Positions 48,598 to 56,320 of a DNA stretch of 64,000 bases are shown in pieces. This DNA is from Roseococcus sp. SDR (GTDB lineage Bacteria; Pseudomonadota; Alphaproteobacteria; Acetobacterales; Acetobacteraceae): assembly GCF_019083995.1 (NCBI RefSeq), contig NZ_JAHRCU010000001.1, positions 248,001-312,000 on the forward strand, read 5' to 3'. The position numbers and the translations under genes are program-made. Under the pieces are notes generated by a model. The model ran no database searches. It was not told where the DNA came from and worked only from the letters and a program-made list of their open reading frames with translations. Position 1 is the stretch's first letter. Each line of letters begins with the position of its first letter.

Positions 48598-48621
48598 TTG
48601 CGAGTGGTTCTCAATTGCGAT
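48598..48621. promoter_or_regulatory. Iron-box-like (Fur-type) operator before the ferric binding protein
   Basis: TTGCGAGTGGTTCTCAATTG followed by CGAT resembles Fur-type sites of alphaproteobacteria. The core TTGCGA-N4-TTCTCA recurs exactly at 57977-57992 before the ferric permease gene, the other half of the same import system. The shared motif in front of two iron genes makes iron regulation likely; the identity of the regulator is inference. Confidence 0.65.
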
Positions 48622-48659
48622 AACCAGCGCCCAGACACCACCACCCCACAGGGAACGCC

Positions 48660-49682
48660 ATGCACCGCCGCCTCCTGTTCGCCGCCACCACCGCCTCGCT
48701 CTTCGCCCCCGCCGTCCTGCGCGCGCAGGAGCGTGTCCTGAGCCTTTATTCATCGCGCCATTACGACACGGACCGCGAGCTCTATGACGGCTTCACCCGC
48801 CAGAGCGGCATCCGCATCCGCCTCATCGAGGCCAATGCCGACCAGCTGCTGGAGCGCATCCGCTCGGAGGGCGCAAACAGTCCGGCGGATGTGCTGATCA
48901 CGGTGGATGCCGGCCGCCTCGCCCGCGCGCAGGAGGCGGGGGTGCTGCAGCGGGTCGAATCGGCGGTGCTGCAATCCCGCATCCCCGCCCATCTGCGCGA
49001 CCCGGACGGCCATTGGTTCGGATTCTCGATGCGCGCGCGCGTCGTCATGTATGACAGGTCCGTGGGCCTGCCGGCCGGCCTCACCCGCTATGAGGACCTG
49101 GCCAAGCCGGAGTATCGCGGCATGGTCGTCACCCGCTCCTCCAACAACATCTACTCCATCGGCTGGACGGCGAGCATGCTGGCCGCCAATGGCGCGGAAG
49201 CGACCGAGGCCTGGGCGCGCGGGATCGCTGCCAACCTCGCGCGCCCGCCGGCTGGCGGCGACACCGACCAGATCCGCGCGGTCGCGGCCGGGCAGGGCCG
49301 GCTTGCCATCTCCAACACCTACTACCTCGGCAATCTCGCGCGCTCGCAGCGCGCCGAGGACCGCGCGGTGGCCGAGAAGATGGCCGTGCTCTTCCCCAAC
49401 CAGGGCGATCGCGGGACGCATGTGAACATCTCGGGCGCGGGCGTCGTCCGCACCGCGCCCAATCGCGAGGCTGCGGTGGCCTTCCTCGAATACATGAGCG
49501 GCCAGGCGGCGCAGTCCATCTTCGCCGACGGCAACAGCGAATATCCGGTGGTGGCCGACGCCCAGCCCAGCGCCTTCCTGCGCGGCCTCGGCGCCTTCAA
49601 GCAGGACCAGCTCAATGCGGCGCGCATCGGCGCGCTCTCGCCCGAGGCGCTGCGCCTCATGCAGCGCGCCGGCTGGCGCTGA
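48660..49682 (+). CDS. Ferric iron ABC transporter substrate-binding protein (FbpA/FutA type)
   Basis: A 340-residue periplasmic Fe(III)-binding protein. A signal peptide (ending APAVLRAQ) precedes VLSLYSSRHYDTDRELYDGF. Further family features are SPADVLITVDAGRLARAQEA, RARVVMYDRS, RGMVVTRSSNNIYSIGWTAS and SNTYYLGNLARS, whose paired Tyr are the usual iron ligands. Two operator-like sites lie upstream. The matching permease is encoded at 56.3-58.0 kb, and no matching ATPase gene is in the window. It overlaps bfd by one base. Confidence 0.93.
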   Translation: MHRRLLFAATTASLFAPAVLRAQERVLSLYSSRHYDTDRELYDGFTRQSGIRIRLIEANADQLLERIRSEGANSPADVLITVDAGRLARAQEAGVLQRVESAVLQSRIPAHLRDPDGHWFGFSMRARVVMYDRSVGLPAGLTRYEDLAKPEYRGMVVTRSSNNIYSIGWTASMLAANGAEATEAWARGIAANLARPPAGGDTDQIRAVAAGQGRLAISNTYYLGNLARSQRAEDRAVAEKMAVLFPNQGDRGTHVNISGAGVVRTAPNREAAVAFLEYMSGQAAQSIFADGNSEYPVVADAQPSAFLRGLGAFKQDQLNAARIGALSPEALRLMQRAGWR

Positions 49683-49852
49683 TGGTCATTTGCCTGTGCA
49701 ACGCGATGACCGACGGCGACGTCCGTTCGGCCATCGCGCAGGGCGCGTCCCGCCCCTCCGAGGTCTACGCCTGCTGCGGCGGGCGCGCACAATGTGGTTG
49801 CTGCGCGCCCAGCGTCGTGCAAATTCTGAAGGAAGGCTCAACCAGGGGCTGA
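49682..49852 (+). CDS. bfd: Bacterioferritin-associated ferredoxin
   Basis: A 56-residue 2Fe-2S protein. The ATG overlaps the stop of the ferric-binding-protein gene (TGATG). Four cluster cysteines follow the Bfd spacing: CLC near residue 4 (MVICLCNAMTDGDV) and the later CCGGRAQCGCC segment near residue 31, then APSVVQILKE. Bfd passes electrons to bacterioferritin to release stored iron, and bfr lies 21 bases downstream. The gene is short and easy to miss. Confidence 0.92.
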   Translation: MVICLCNAMTDGDVRSAIAQGASRPSEVYACCGGRAQCGCCAPSVVQILKEGSTRG

Positions 49853-49873
49853 AACAGGAACGAAGGACGGCAC

Positions 49874-50365
49874 ATGCCCAAGGGCGACCCGAAGGTCATC
49901 GAGCACCTGAACATCCAGCTCACCAACGAGCTGACGGCCATCAACCAGTATTTCCTGCATGCCCGCATGCTGGACGACTGGGGTGTGACCAAGCTCGCCA
50001 AGCACGAATACGCCGAGAGCATCGAGGAGATGAAGCACGCGGATGACCTCATCAAGCGCATCCTCTACCTCGGCGGCCTGCCCAATGTGCAGCGGCTGAA
50101 CCCCATCCTCATCGGCCAGAACGTGAAGGAGGTCCTGGAATGCGACCTCAAGCTGGAGGTGAAGGCGCTGGCCGATCTGCGCGAGGGCATCGCCCATTGC
50201 GAGGGCGTGCGCGACTATGTGAGCCGGGACCTGCTCAAGGCCATCCTCGCCAATGAGGAGGAGCACGAGGATTTCCTCGAGACGCAGTTCGACATGATCC
50301 GCCAGATGGGGATCGAGAACTACATCCAACTCAACAGCGCGGCCGCCCCCGACCAGCACGGTTGA
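49874..50365 (+). CDS. bfr: Bacterioferritin
   Basis: A 163-residue four-helix iron-storage protein that forms 24-mer shells. Di-iron ligands are in LTNELTAINQYFLHARM and EEMKHADDLIKRI, with the second pair in VRDYVSRDLLKAILANEEEH. The Met of SIEEMKHAD is the usual haem ligand at the dimer interface. A GAAGGA ribosome site precedes the ATG. It forms an operon with the ferric binding protein and bfd. Confidence 0.95.
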   Translation: MPKGDPKVIEHLNIQLTNELTAINQYFLHARMLDDWGVTKLAKHEYAESIEEMKHADDLIKRILYLGGLPNVQRLNPILIGQNVKEVLECDLKLEVKALADLREGIAHCEGVRDYVSRDLLKAILANEEEHEDFLETQFDMIRQMGIENYIQLNSAAAPDQHG

Positions 50366-50382
50366 GCCTTCCCACGCGTGAA

Positions 50383-50399
50383 ATGTTGCACTGCAACAT
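50383..50399. promoter_or_regulatory. PhaR-like palindrome before the DUF3141 operon
   Basis: ATGTTGCA-C-TGCAACAT is a perfect 17-base palindrome 57 bases before the DUF3141 start. Its core TTGC-N3-GCAA resembles the CTGC-N3-GCAG site of the polyhydroxyalkanoate regulator PhaR, known from Paracoccus. The downstream gene encodes a PHA-synthase-like hydrolase-fold protein, which fits such control. The regulator assignment is inference. Confidence 0.6.
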
Positions 50400-50455
50400 G
50401 AGATGCGCGACACTCCCGGCCGGCGCCCGACGCGGCGCCGGTCGAGGAGCCAGCC

Positions 50456-52771
50456 ATGCCGGATCACCTTCCCCCGAGCCCTGACGCGCCGCCCATCTTC
50501 TGGCCCTTCGGCGCCATCCAGGACTATTGGCTGGATGCGGCGCAGCGCGCCGTCCTGACCCTCGATGCCTTGCGCCAGCGCGGCGACAACCAGATCGAGC
50601 GCGCGCGCGCCACCGCGCCGCATGTCCTGACCTTCGAGGTCGAGCTCCTGGTGGATGGCCGCACCCTGCCGCGCCCGGTGAATTACGGCCTGGTCCGGAT
50701 CATCCCGCCGCAGGGTGTGGCGGTGGATCCGGCCAAGCGCCCCTTCATCGTCTTCGATCCGCGCGCCGGCCATGGCCCGGGCATCGGCGGCATGAAGCAG
50801 GAGAGCGAGATCGGCGTGGCACTCGCCGCCGGCCATCCCTGCTATTTCGTGGGCTTCCTGCCCGACCCCATGCCCGGCCAGACCATCGAGGATGTCTGCG
50901 CGGCCGAGGCGCATTTCGTCGAGACCGTGATCGCCCGCCATCCGGAGGCGGAGAGCAAGCCCTGCCTCATCGGCAATTGCCAGGCGGGCTGGCAGGTCAT
51001 GATGATGGCCTCGCTCAACCCCGATCTGCCCGGGCCCATCCTGCTGGCCGGCGCGCCGCTCTCCTATTGGGCGGGCGTGCGTGGCAGGAATCCGATGCGC
51101 TACACGGGCGGCCTCTATGGCGGCAGCTGGCTGACGGCGCTGAGCGGCGACCTCGGCCATGGCATCTTCGACGGCGCCAACCTCATCGCCAATTTCGAGG
51201 GGCTGAACCCGTCCAACACCTGGTGGAAGAAGCTTTACAACCTCTATTCCAAGGTGGACACGGAGGCCGCGCGCTTCCTCGATTTCGAGAGCTGGTGGGG
51301 CAATCCCGTCACGCTGAACGCCGAGGAGATGCAGTTCATCGTGGATGAGCTCTTCGTCGGCAACAAGCTCTCGGCCGCCGCGATCACGGCGCGCGACGGG
51401 CGGCGGATGGACCTGCGCAACATCGGCGGGCCCATCATCGTCTTCTGCTCCTGGGGGGATGACATCACGCCGCCGCAACAGGCGCTGGGGTGGCTCACCG
51501 ATCTCTACGACACCGATGAGGAGCTGCGCGCGGCCGGGCAGACGGTGGTCTATACCGTCCACCAGACCATCGGGCATCTGGGCATCTTCGTCTCGGGCCA
51601 GGTGGCGAGCCGCGAGCATGGCCGCTTCACCAGCTGCATGGACATGATCGAGATGCTGCCGCCCGGCCTCTACGAGGCGGTGATCACCGAGGTGGACGAG
51701 GATACGGCCAATCCGGAGCTCGTGCAGGGGAAGTATCTGTTCCGGCTGGAGGGGCGTGGGCTGGATGACCTGCGCGCCATGGGCGGCAATGATGCGGCGG
51801 ACCAGCGCCGCTTCGAGACGGTGGCGCGCGTCTCCGAGATCAATCGCGGCCTCTACGCGCAGTTCATGGCGCCTGCCCTGCGGGCGATGACCACGCCGCA
51901 ATCGGCGGCGGCGCTGCGGGCGCTGCATCCGCACCGCCTGCGCTTCGCCATGTTCTCGAGCCGCAATCCCGTCCTGGCCGCCCTCCCGGTGCTGGCCGAG
52001 GCCGTGCGCCGGGATCGCCGGCCGGTCGAGCCGGAGAATCCGCTGCTGGCCATGGAGCGGCAATTCTCGGACGGCGTGGTGCGCGCGCTGGATGCGTATC
52101 GCGACGCGCGTGATGCGATGAAGGAGGCGCTCTTCCTCTCCACCTATGGGTCACCCCTGTTGCAGGCGCTGGTGGGCCTGGGCGCGGAGACCGGCGGCAC
52201 AGGTCGCCGCGTGGCGCGGGACCTGGTGCGGGAGGCGGCGGCGGAGCGGTCGGCCGCCGCCCTCGCACGCCGGATGGCCGAGGGCGGGCTGCCCGAGGCG
52301 ATGCTGCGCGGGCTGATCCATGTGCTGCGCGGTGAGCGCGGCTTCGATGAACGCGCCGCCCATGTCATCGAGGCGCTGCGCGCGGCCCAGCCGCGCGAGA
52401 TCCGCCTCACGCTGCCGCAATTCCGCGATCTGGTGCGCGACCAGGCACAGCTGCTCCGCATGGATGAGGCGCGTGCGTTGGCCACCCTGCCGGAGCTGCT
52501 GCCCGAGGATGCGGAACTGCGCGCCAGGGCCTTCGCCGCCTTGCGCGCGGTGGTGCTGGCGCAGGGCCCGCTTTCGGCGGAAGGGCAGGCTCGGCTGGAT
52601 GCGCTCGCCGCCATGTTCGGCGCGGCGACGCCGGCGCTGGAGGCGCCCGCGCCCCAACTCGCCGCGCCGGATATCGCGCCACCAGGGCCGCAGCGCGCCG
52701 CGCCGCCCCGCGCAGCCCGTCCGCGCAAGGCCGCCGCGCCCGCACCCCGCCGCCCGCGGGGGCGCGGCTGA
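50456..52771 (+). CDS. DUF3141 family protein, PHA-synthase-like alpha/beta hydrolase
   Basis: A 771-residue protein. Residues 80-390 form an alpha/beta-hydrolase-like domain related to polyhydroxyalkanoate synthases: PFIVFDPRAGHGPGIGGMKQ, the nucleophile region CLIGNCQAGWQVMMM (where synthases have a lipase-box-like Cys) and VFCSWGDDITPPQQALGWL with a late Asp. The C-terminal half is helical, ending in an Ala/Pro/Arg tail (PRAARPRKAAAPAPRRPRG). It heads an operon with a fabI-like gene, a phosphotransacylase and acetate kinase, an arrangement I recall from other proteobacteria. Function is not established. Confidence 0.85.
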   Translation: MPDHLPPSPDAPPIFWPFGAIQDYWLDAAQRAVLTLDALRQRGDNQIERARATAPHVLTFEVELLVDGRTLPRPVNYGLVRIIPPQGVAVDPAKRPFIVFDPRAGHGPGIGGMKQESEIGVALAAGHPCYFVGFLPDPMPGQTIEDVCAAEAHFVETVIARHPEAESKPCLIGNCQAGWQVMMMASLNPDLPGPILLAGAPLSYWAGVRGRNPMRYTGGLYGGSWLTALSGDLGHGIFDGANLIANFEGLNPSNTWWKKLYNLYSKVDTEAARFLDFESWWGNPVTLNAEEMQFIVDELFVGNKLSAAAITARDGRRMDLRNIGGPIIVFCSWGDDITPPQQALGWLTDLYDTDEELRAAGQTVVYTVHQTIGHLGIFVSGQVASREHGRFTSCMDMIEMLPPGLYEAVITEVDEDTANPELVQGKYLFRLEGRGLDDLRAMGGNDAADQRRFETVARVSEINRGLYAQFMAPALRAMTTPQSAAALRALHPHRLRFAMFSSRNPVLAALPVLAEAVRRDRRPVEPENPLLAMERQFSDGVVRALDAYRDARDAMKEALFLSTYGSPLLQALVGLGAETGGTGRRVARDLVREAAAERSAAALARRMAEGGLPEAMLRGLIHVLRGERGFDERAAHVIEALRAAQPREIRLTLPQFRDLVRDQAQLLRMDEARALATLPELLPEDAELRARAFAALRAVVLAQGPLSAEGQARLDALAAMFGAATPALEAPAPQLAAPDIAPPGPQRAAPPRAARPRKAAAPAPRRPRGRG

Positions 52772-53550
52772 TGCAGGCCCCTCCGAGCCCGGTCCTCGCG
52801 GGCAAGAAGGCGCTGGTCGTCGGCGTCGCGAATGAGCACTCCATCGCCACTGGCTGCGCCAGGGCCTTCCGGGAGCTGGGCGCCGACCTCGCCATCACCT
52901 ATCTGAACGAGAAGGCGCGGCCGCATGTGGCGCCGCATGCCGAAGCGCTGGGGGCCGAGATCCTGGCCCCGCTCGATGTCTCGGTGCCCGGCCAGCTCGA
53001 GGCGGTGTTCGAGGAGATCTCGCGCCGCTGGGGCAGGCTCGACATCCTGGTGCATTCCATCGCCTTTGCGCCGAAGGAGGATCTCCAGGGCGGGCTGCTG
53101 AACTGCTCGGCCGAGGGCTTCGCGAAGGCCATGGACGTCTCCTGCCATTCCTTCGTGCGCATGGCGAAGCTGGCCGCGCCGCTGATGCGCCAGGGCGGCT
53201 CCATGTTCGCGATGAGCTATTACGGCGCGGCCCGCGTCGTGCCGAACTACAACGTCATGGGCCCGGTGAAGGCGGCGCTGGAGGCCTCCTGCCGCTATCT
53301 GGCGCATGAGCTGGGGCCCCAGGGCATCCGTGTGCATGCCATCTCTCCCGGGCCGCTCAAGACGCGCGCCGCCTCGGGCCTCAAGGATTTCGAGCTGCTG
53401 CTCGCCGAGGCCGCCGAGCGCGCGCCGCTCGGCGAACTGGCCGACATCATGGATGTGGGCTTCGCCTGCGCCTATCTCGCCACCCCCTATGCGCGCCGCG
53501 TCACGGGGGGCACCATCTATGTGGATGGCGGCGCCAACATCGTCGCCTGA
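52771..53550 (+). CDS. fabI: Enoyl-[acyl-carrier-protein] reductase, FabI type
   Basis: A 259-residue NADH-dependent enoyl reductase. The FabI-specific start KKALVVGVANEHSIATG, the loop LVHSIAFAPKEDLQGG and the catalytic Tyr-x6-Lys in NYNVMGPVKAALEASCRYLA are clear, with SPGPLKTRAASG as substrate loop. The usual SIAWG is SIATG here. Because it is coupled to DUF3141, a phosphotransacylase and acetate kinase, it is probably an accessory copy and not the main fatty-acid enzyme. Confidence 0.9.
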   Translation: MQAPPSPVLAGKKALVVGVANEHSIATGCARAFRELGADLAITYLNEKARPHVAPHAEALGAEILAPLDVSVPGQLEAVFEEISRRWGRLDILVHSIAFAPKEDLQGGLLNCSAEGFAKAMDVSCHSFVRMAKLAAPLMRQGGSMFAMSYYGAARVVPNYNVMGPVKAALEASCRYLAHELGPQGIRVHAISPGPLKTRAASGLKDFELLLAEAAERAPLGELADIMDVGFACAYLATPYARRVTGGTIYVDGGANIVA

Positions 53551-53559
53551 GGCTGCGCC

Positions 53560-54492
53560 ATGACCTCCCGCTATGACCGCCTGATCGCCGCCTGCGCGCA
53601 ACTCCCGCCGACGCGCGTGGCGGTCGCCCATCCCTGCGACGCGACCTCGCTGGACAGCGTATTGGAGGCGCGGCAGGCCGGGATCATCGCGCCCATCCTG
53701 GTGGGACCGCAGGCGAAGATCGCGGCGGCCGCGCAGGCGGCGGGCGTCAGCCTCGACGGCATCGAGGTGCTGGACGCACCGCATAGCGACGCGGCGGCCG
53801 AACTCGCCGTGGGCCTGGTGCGCGAGGGCCGGGCTGAGGCGTTGATGAAGGGCAGCCTGCACACGGATGAGCTGATGCGCCCGGTGGTCGCGAAGGAGGG
53901 GCTGCGCACCAAGCGGCGCGTGAGCCATTGCTTCGTGATGGATGTGCCCGGCCATGCCGATCCGCTCATCATCAGCGACGCCGCGGTGAACATCGCGCCC
54001 ACGCTGGCCGAGAAGGCGGACATCACGCAGAACGCGATCGACCTCGCGCATGCGCTCGGCTTCCAGCAGGTCCGCGTGGCGATCCTCTCGGCGATGGAGA
54101 CGGTGAACCCCGCCGTGCCCAGCACCATCGAGGCGGCCGCACTCTGCAAGATGGCCGATCGCGGGCAGATCACGGGCGGGCTGCTGGACGGGCCGCTCGC
54201 GCTGGACAACGCGATCGACATGGATGCGGCGACGATCAAGAAGATCGTCTCACCCGTCGCCGGCCGCGCCAATGTGCTCATTGTGCCCGATCTCGAGGCG
54301 GGGAACATGCTGGCCAAGAGCCTCACCTTCCTCGCCGGGGCGCAGGCGGCGGGCATCGTGGTGGGGGCCCGCGTGCCGATCATCCTGACCAGCCGGGCCG
54401 ACAGCCGCCTGACCCGCATCGCCTCCTGCGCCATCGCGGCGCTGGTGGCGGCGGCGCGGCGCAGCGTCCCGGTGCGCGCTCTGGGCGACTGA
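53560..54492 (+). CDS. Phosphate acetyl/butyryltransferase
   Basis: A 310-residue phosphotransacylase that swaps CoA for phosphate on an acyl group. Family blocks are VAVAHPCDATSLDSVLEARQ, AEALMKGSLHTDELMRPVV, RVSHCFVMDVPGHADPLIIS and LVVPDLEAGN-like IVPDLEAGNMLAKSLTFLAG. It has no N-terminal MaoC-type hydratase domain, unlike the 460-residue bifunctional versions. Acetate kinase follows after 3 bases, so the pair would make or use acetyl or butyryl phosphate. Confidence 0.9.
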   Translation: MTSRYDRLIAACAQLPPTRVAVAHPCDATSLDSVLEARQAGIIAPILVGPQAKIAAAAQAAGVSLDGIEVLDAPHSDAAAELAVGLVREGRAEALMKGSLHTDELMRPVVAKEGLRTKRRVSHCFVMDVPGHADPLIISDAAVNIAPTLAEKADITQNAIDLAHALGFQQVRVAILSAMETVNPAVPSTIEAAALCKMADRGQITGGLLDGPLALDNAIDMDAATIKKIVSPVAGRANVLIVPDLEAGNMLAKSLTFLAGAQAAGIVVGARVPIILTSRADSRLTRIASCAIAALVAAARRSVPVRALGD

Positions 54493-54495
54493 GCC

Positions 54496-55683
54496 ATGGC
54501 CGAATTCTTCCTGGTGGTGAATGCGGGCTCCTCCAGCATCAAGTTCGGGCTGCATGAGACGCGCGCGCCCTTCGCCGGCCATCTGCGTGGCCTGATCGAG
54601 GGCATCGGCACCGCGCCGCATCTGCGGCTGCGCGATGCCGCCGGCGAGACGGTGCTGGAGCGCAACTGGCCGGCGGAGGGCTTCGACCATGCCCGCGCCA
54701 TCGCCGAGATGCTGGCGCTCGAACGCGAGGCGCTGGGCGGCGCGCGCGTCATCGCCGCCGGGCACCGCGTGGTGCATGGTGGGCTGGATTTCGCGGGGCC
54801 GGTGCGGGTGACGCCCGCCATCATCGAGCGGCTGGCCGCCCTTTCGCCGCTGGCGCCGCTGCACCAACCACATAATCTGGCGCCGATCCGCGCGCTGGCG
54901 GAGCTCGCCCCCGAATTGCCGCAGGTGGCCTGCTTCGACACCGCCTTCCATCGCAGCCAGGCGCCGCTGGTACAGGAATTCGCCCTGCCGCGCCGCATGA
55001 CGGAAGCCGGCATCCGTCGCTACGGATTCCACGGCCTCTCCTATGAATATGTCGCGAGCCGCTTGCCGGAACTGGGCCTGCGGGACGCGCGCGTCATCGT
55101 CGCGCATCTGGGCAATGGCGCGAGCCTCTGCGCCATGCGGAACGGGCGCAGCCTGGCCAGCACCATGGGCTTCACGGCCGCGGACGGGCTGATGATGGGC
55201 ACGCGCTGCGGCGCGCTGGACCCCGGCGTGCTGATCCATCTGATGGACAGCGAGGGGATGGATGCCCGCGCGCTCGAGGCGCTGATCTACAGGCAATCCG
55301 GGCTGCTCGGCGTCTCCGGCATCTCGTCGGACATGCGGACGCTGCGGGCCTCTGACGCGCCTGAGGCGCGGGAGGCCATCGCGCTCTTCGTCCATCGCAT
55401 CATCCGCGAGATCGGCTCGCTGGCGGCGGCATTGGGCGGGCTGGACGCGCTCATCTTCACCGCCGGCATCGGCGAGAATGACGCGGCCACCCGCGAAGAG
55501 GTGGCGGCGGGTTGCGCCTGGCTCGGCCTCACGCTGGATGCGGCGCGCAACGCGGCGGGGGAGGGGCGGATCAGCGCCGAGGGTTCGCGCCTCTCGGCCT
55601 GGGTCGTGCCGACGGATGAGGAGGGCATGATCGCCCGCCATGTCTTGGAAGTGCTGGGCCAGGGCGTGGTCTCCCTGGGCTGA
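54496..55683 (+). CDS. ackA: Acetate kinase
   Basis: A 395-residue kinase converting acyl phosphate and ADP to acid and ATP. It opens with FLVVNAGSSSIKFGLHE and has GHRVVHGG, the catalytic FDTAFHRSQAPL region, RRYGFHGLSYEYV, VAHLGNGASLCAMRNGRS, MGFTAADGLMMGTRCGALDP and LIFTAGIGENDAATRE. It is the last gene of the DUF3141 operon and makes the energy-yielding step with the preceding phosphotransacylase. Confidence 0.95.
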   Translation: MAEFFLVVNAGSSSIKFGLHETRAPFAGHLRGLIEGIGTAPHLRLRDAAGETVLERNWPAEGFDHARAIAEMLALEREALGGARVIAAGHRVVHGGLDFAGPVRVTPAIIERLAALSPLAPLHQPHNLAPIRALAELAPELPQVACFDTAFHRSQAPLVQEFALPRRMTEAGIRRYGFHGLSYEYVASRLPELGLRDARVIVAHLGNGASLCAMRNGRSLASTMGFTAADGLMMGTRCGALDPGVLIHLMDSEGMDARALEALIYRQSGLLGVSGISSDMRTLRASDAPEAREAIALFVHRIIREIGSLAAALGGLDALIFTAGIGENDAATREEVAAGCAWLGLTLDAARNAAGEGRISAEGSRLSAWVVPTDEEGMIARHVLEVLGQGVVSLG

Positions 55684-55778
55684 AGCGCAGGCTCCGGCCG
55701 TGGCGGCGTGCCGCGAGGAAGGTCATGCCGGTTCGGCGCCATGGTCGCGCCGGAATCCCGCAGGCGGTCCCATCCCGG

Positions 55779-56138
55779 TCATTCCACGACCTCCTGCGGC
55801 GCGCAGCCGAAGCGCAGCAGGTTGCCATGCGGGTCGTGGATGGTGAATTCCTTCATGTCCCAGGGGCGGACCGTGAAGGCGGAGAGCCCCGGCACGCCGC
55901 GCGCCGCGAATTCCGCGTGCAGTTGCGGCACCTGGCCGCCGCGGATGTAGCAGGAGGTGTGCTCCGGATGGATGCGATCCGTCGCCAGCCAGAAATGCAG
56001 TTCCATCGCCTCGCGGCGAAGGATCGCGTAATCGCCCCAGGCTTCGCCGACGAAGCCGAGTTGCTCCGTGTAGAAGCGCATCGTCTCCTGCAGGTCGAGC
56101 GAGGCCAGGATCGGGATGCAACGGGCCGGATCATTCAT
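55779..56138 (-). CDS. VOC family (glyoxalase/bleomycin-resistance-like) protein
   Basis: A 119-residue vicinal-oxygen-chelate protein with two beta-alpha-beta-beta-beta modules: CIPILASLDLQETMRFYTEQ, YAILRREAMELHFWLATDR, SCYIRGGQVPQLHAEFAARG and MKEFTIHDPHGNLLRFG. The closest layout is the bleomycin-binding/DUF-type subgroup. It may bind a small hydrophobic or glycopeptide compound. It follows the ferric permease gene after 182 bases that hold the hairpin GGCGAAC/GTTCGCC (56156-56178). Confidence 0.87.
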   Translation of the reverse strand: MNDPARCIPILASLDLQETMRFYTEQLGFVGEAWGDYAILRREAMELHFWLATDRIHPEHTSCYIRGGQVPQLHAEFAARGVPGLSAFTVRPWDMKEFTIHDPHGNLLRFGCAPQEVVE

Positions 56139-56155
56139 GTCGCAGCACTCCAGAC

Positions 56156-56178
56156 GGCGAACGAAACCGCGGTTCGCC
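56156..56178 (-). terminator. Hairpin between the ferric permease and VOC genes
   Basis: GGCGAAC and GTTCGCC form a perfect 7-bp stem around a 9-base loop, downstream of the permease gene and just before the VOC start on the same strand. There is no T tract, so termination is only likely. Confidence 0.4.
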
Positions 56179-56320
56179 TGGGTTGGCCGGTCTCGGCCGG
56201 GCCATGGAAAAGGCGGAACGGGGTGTGCCGCCAGCGGGCATCGGGTGGTCCGGTGTGATCCTCGCCCGGGGAGGTCAGGGGCAATTCGGTCAGGCGGTCA
56301 CGCAGGCTTCCCGGCGGCGC

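Noticed and set aside
49838-52063. Long minus-strand open frame across bfr and DUF3141
   Set aside because: Runs through two unrelated genes with clear families on the other strand; no domain seen.
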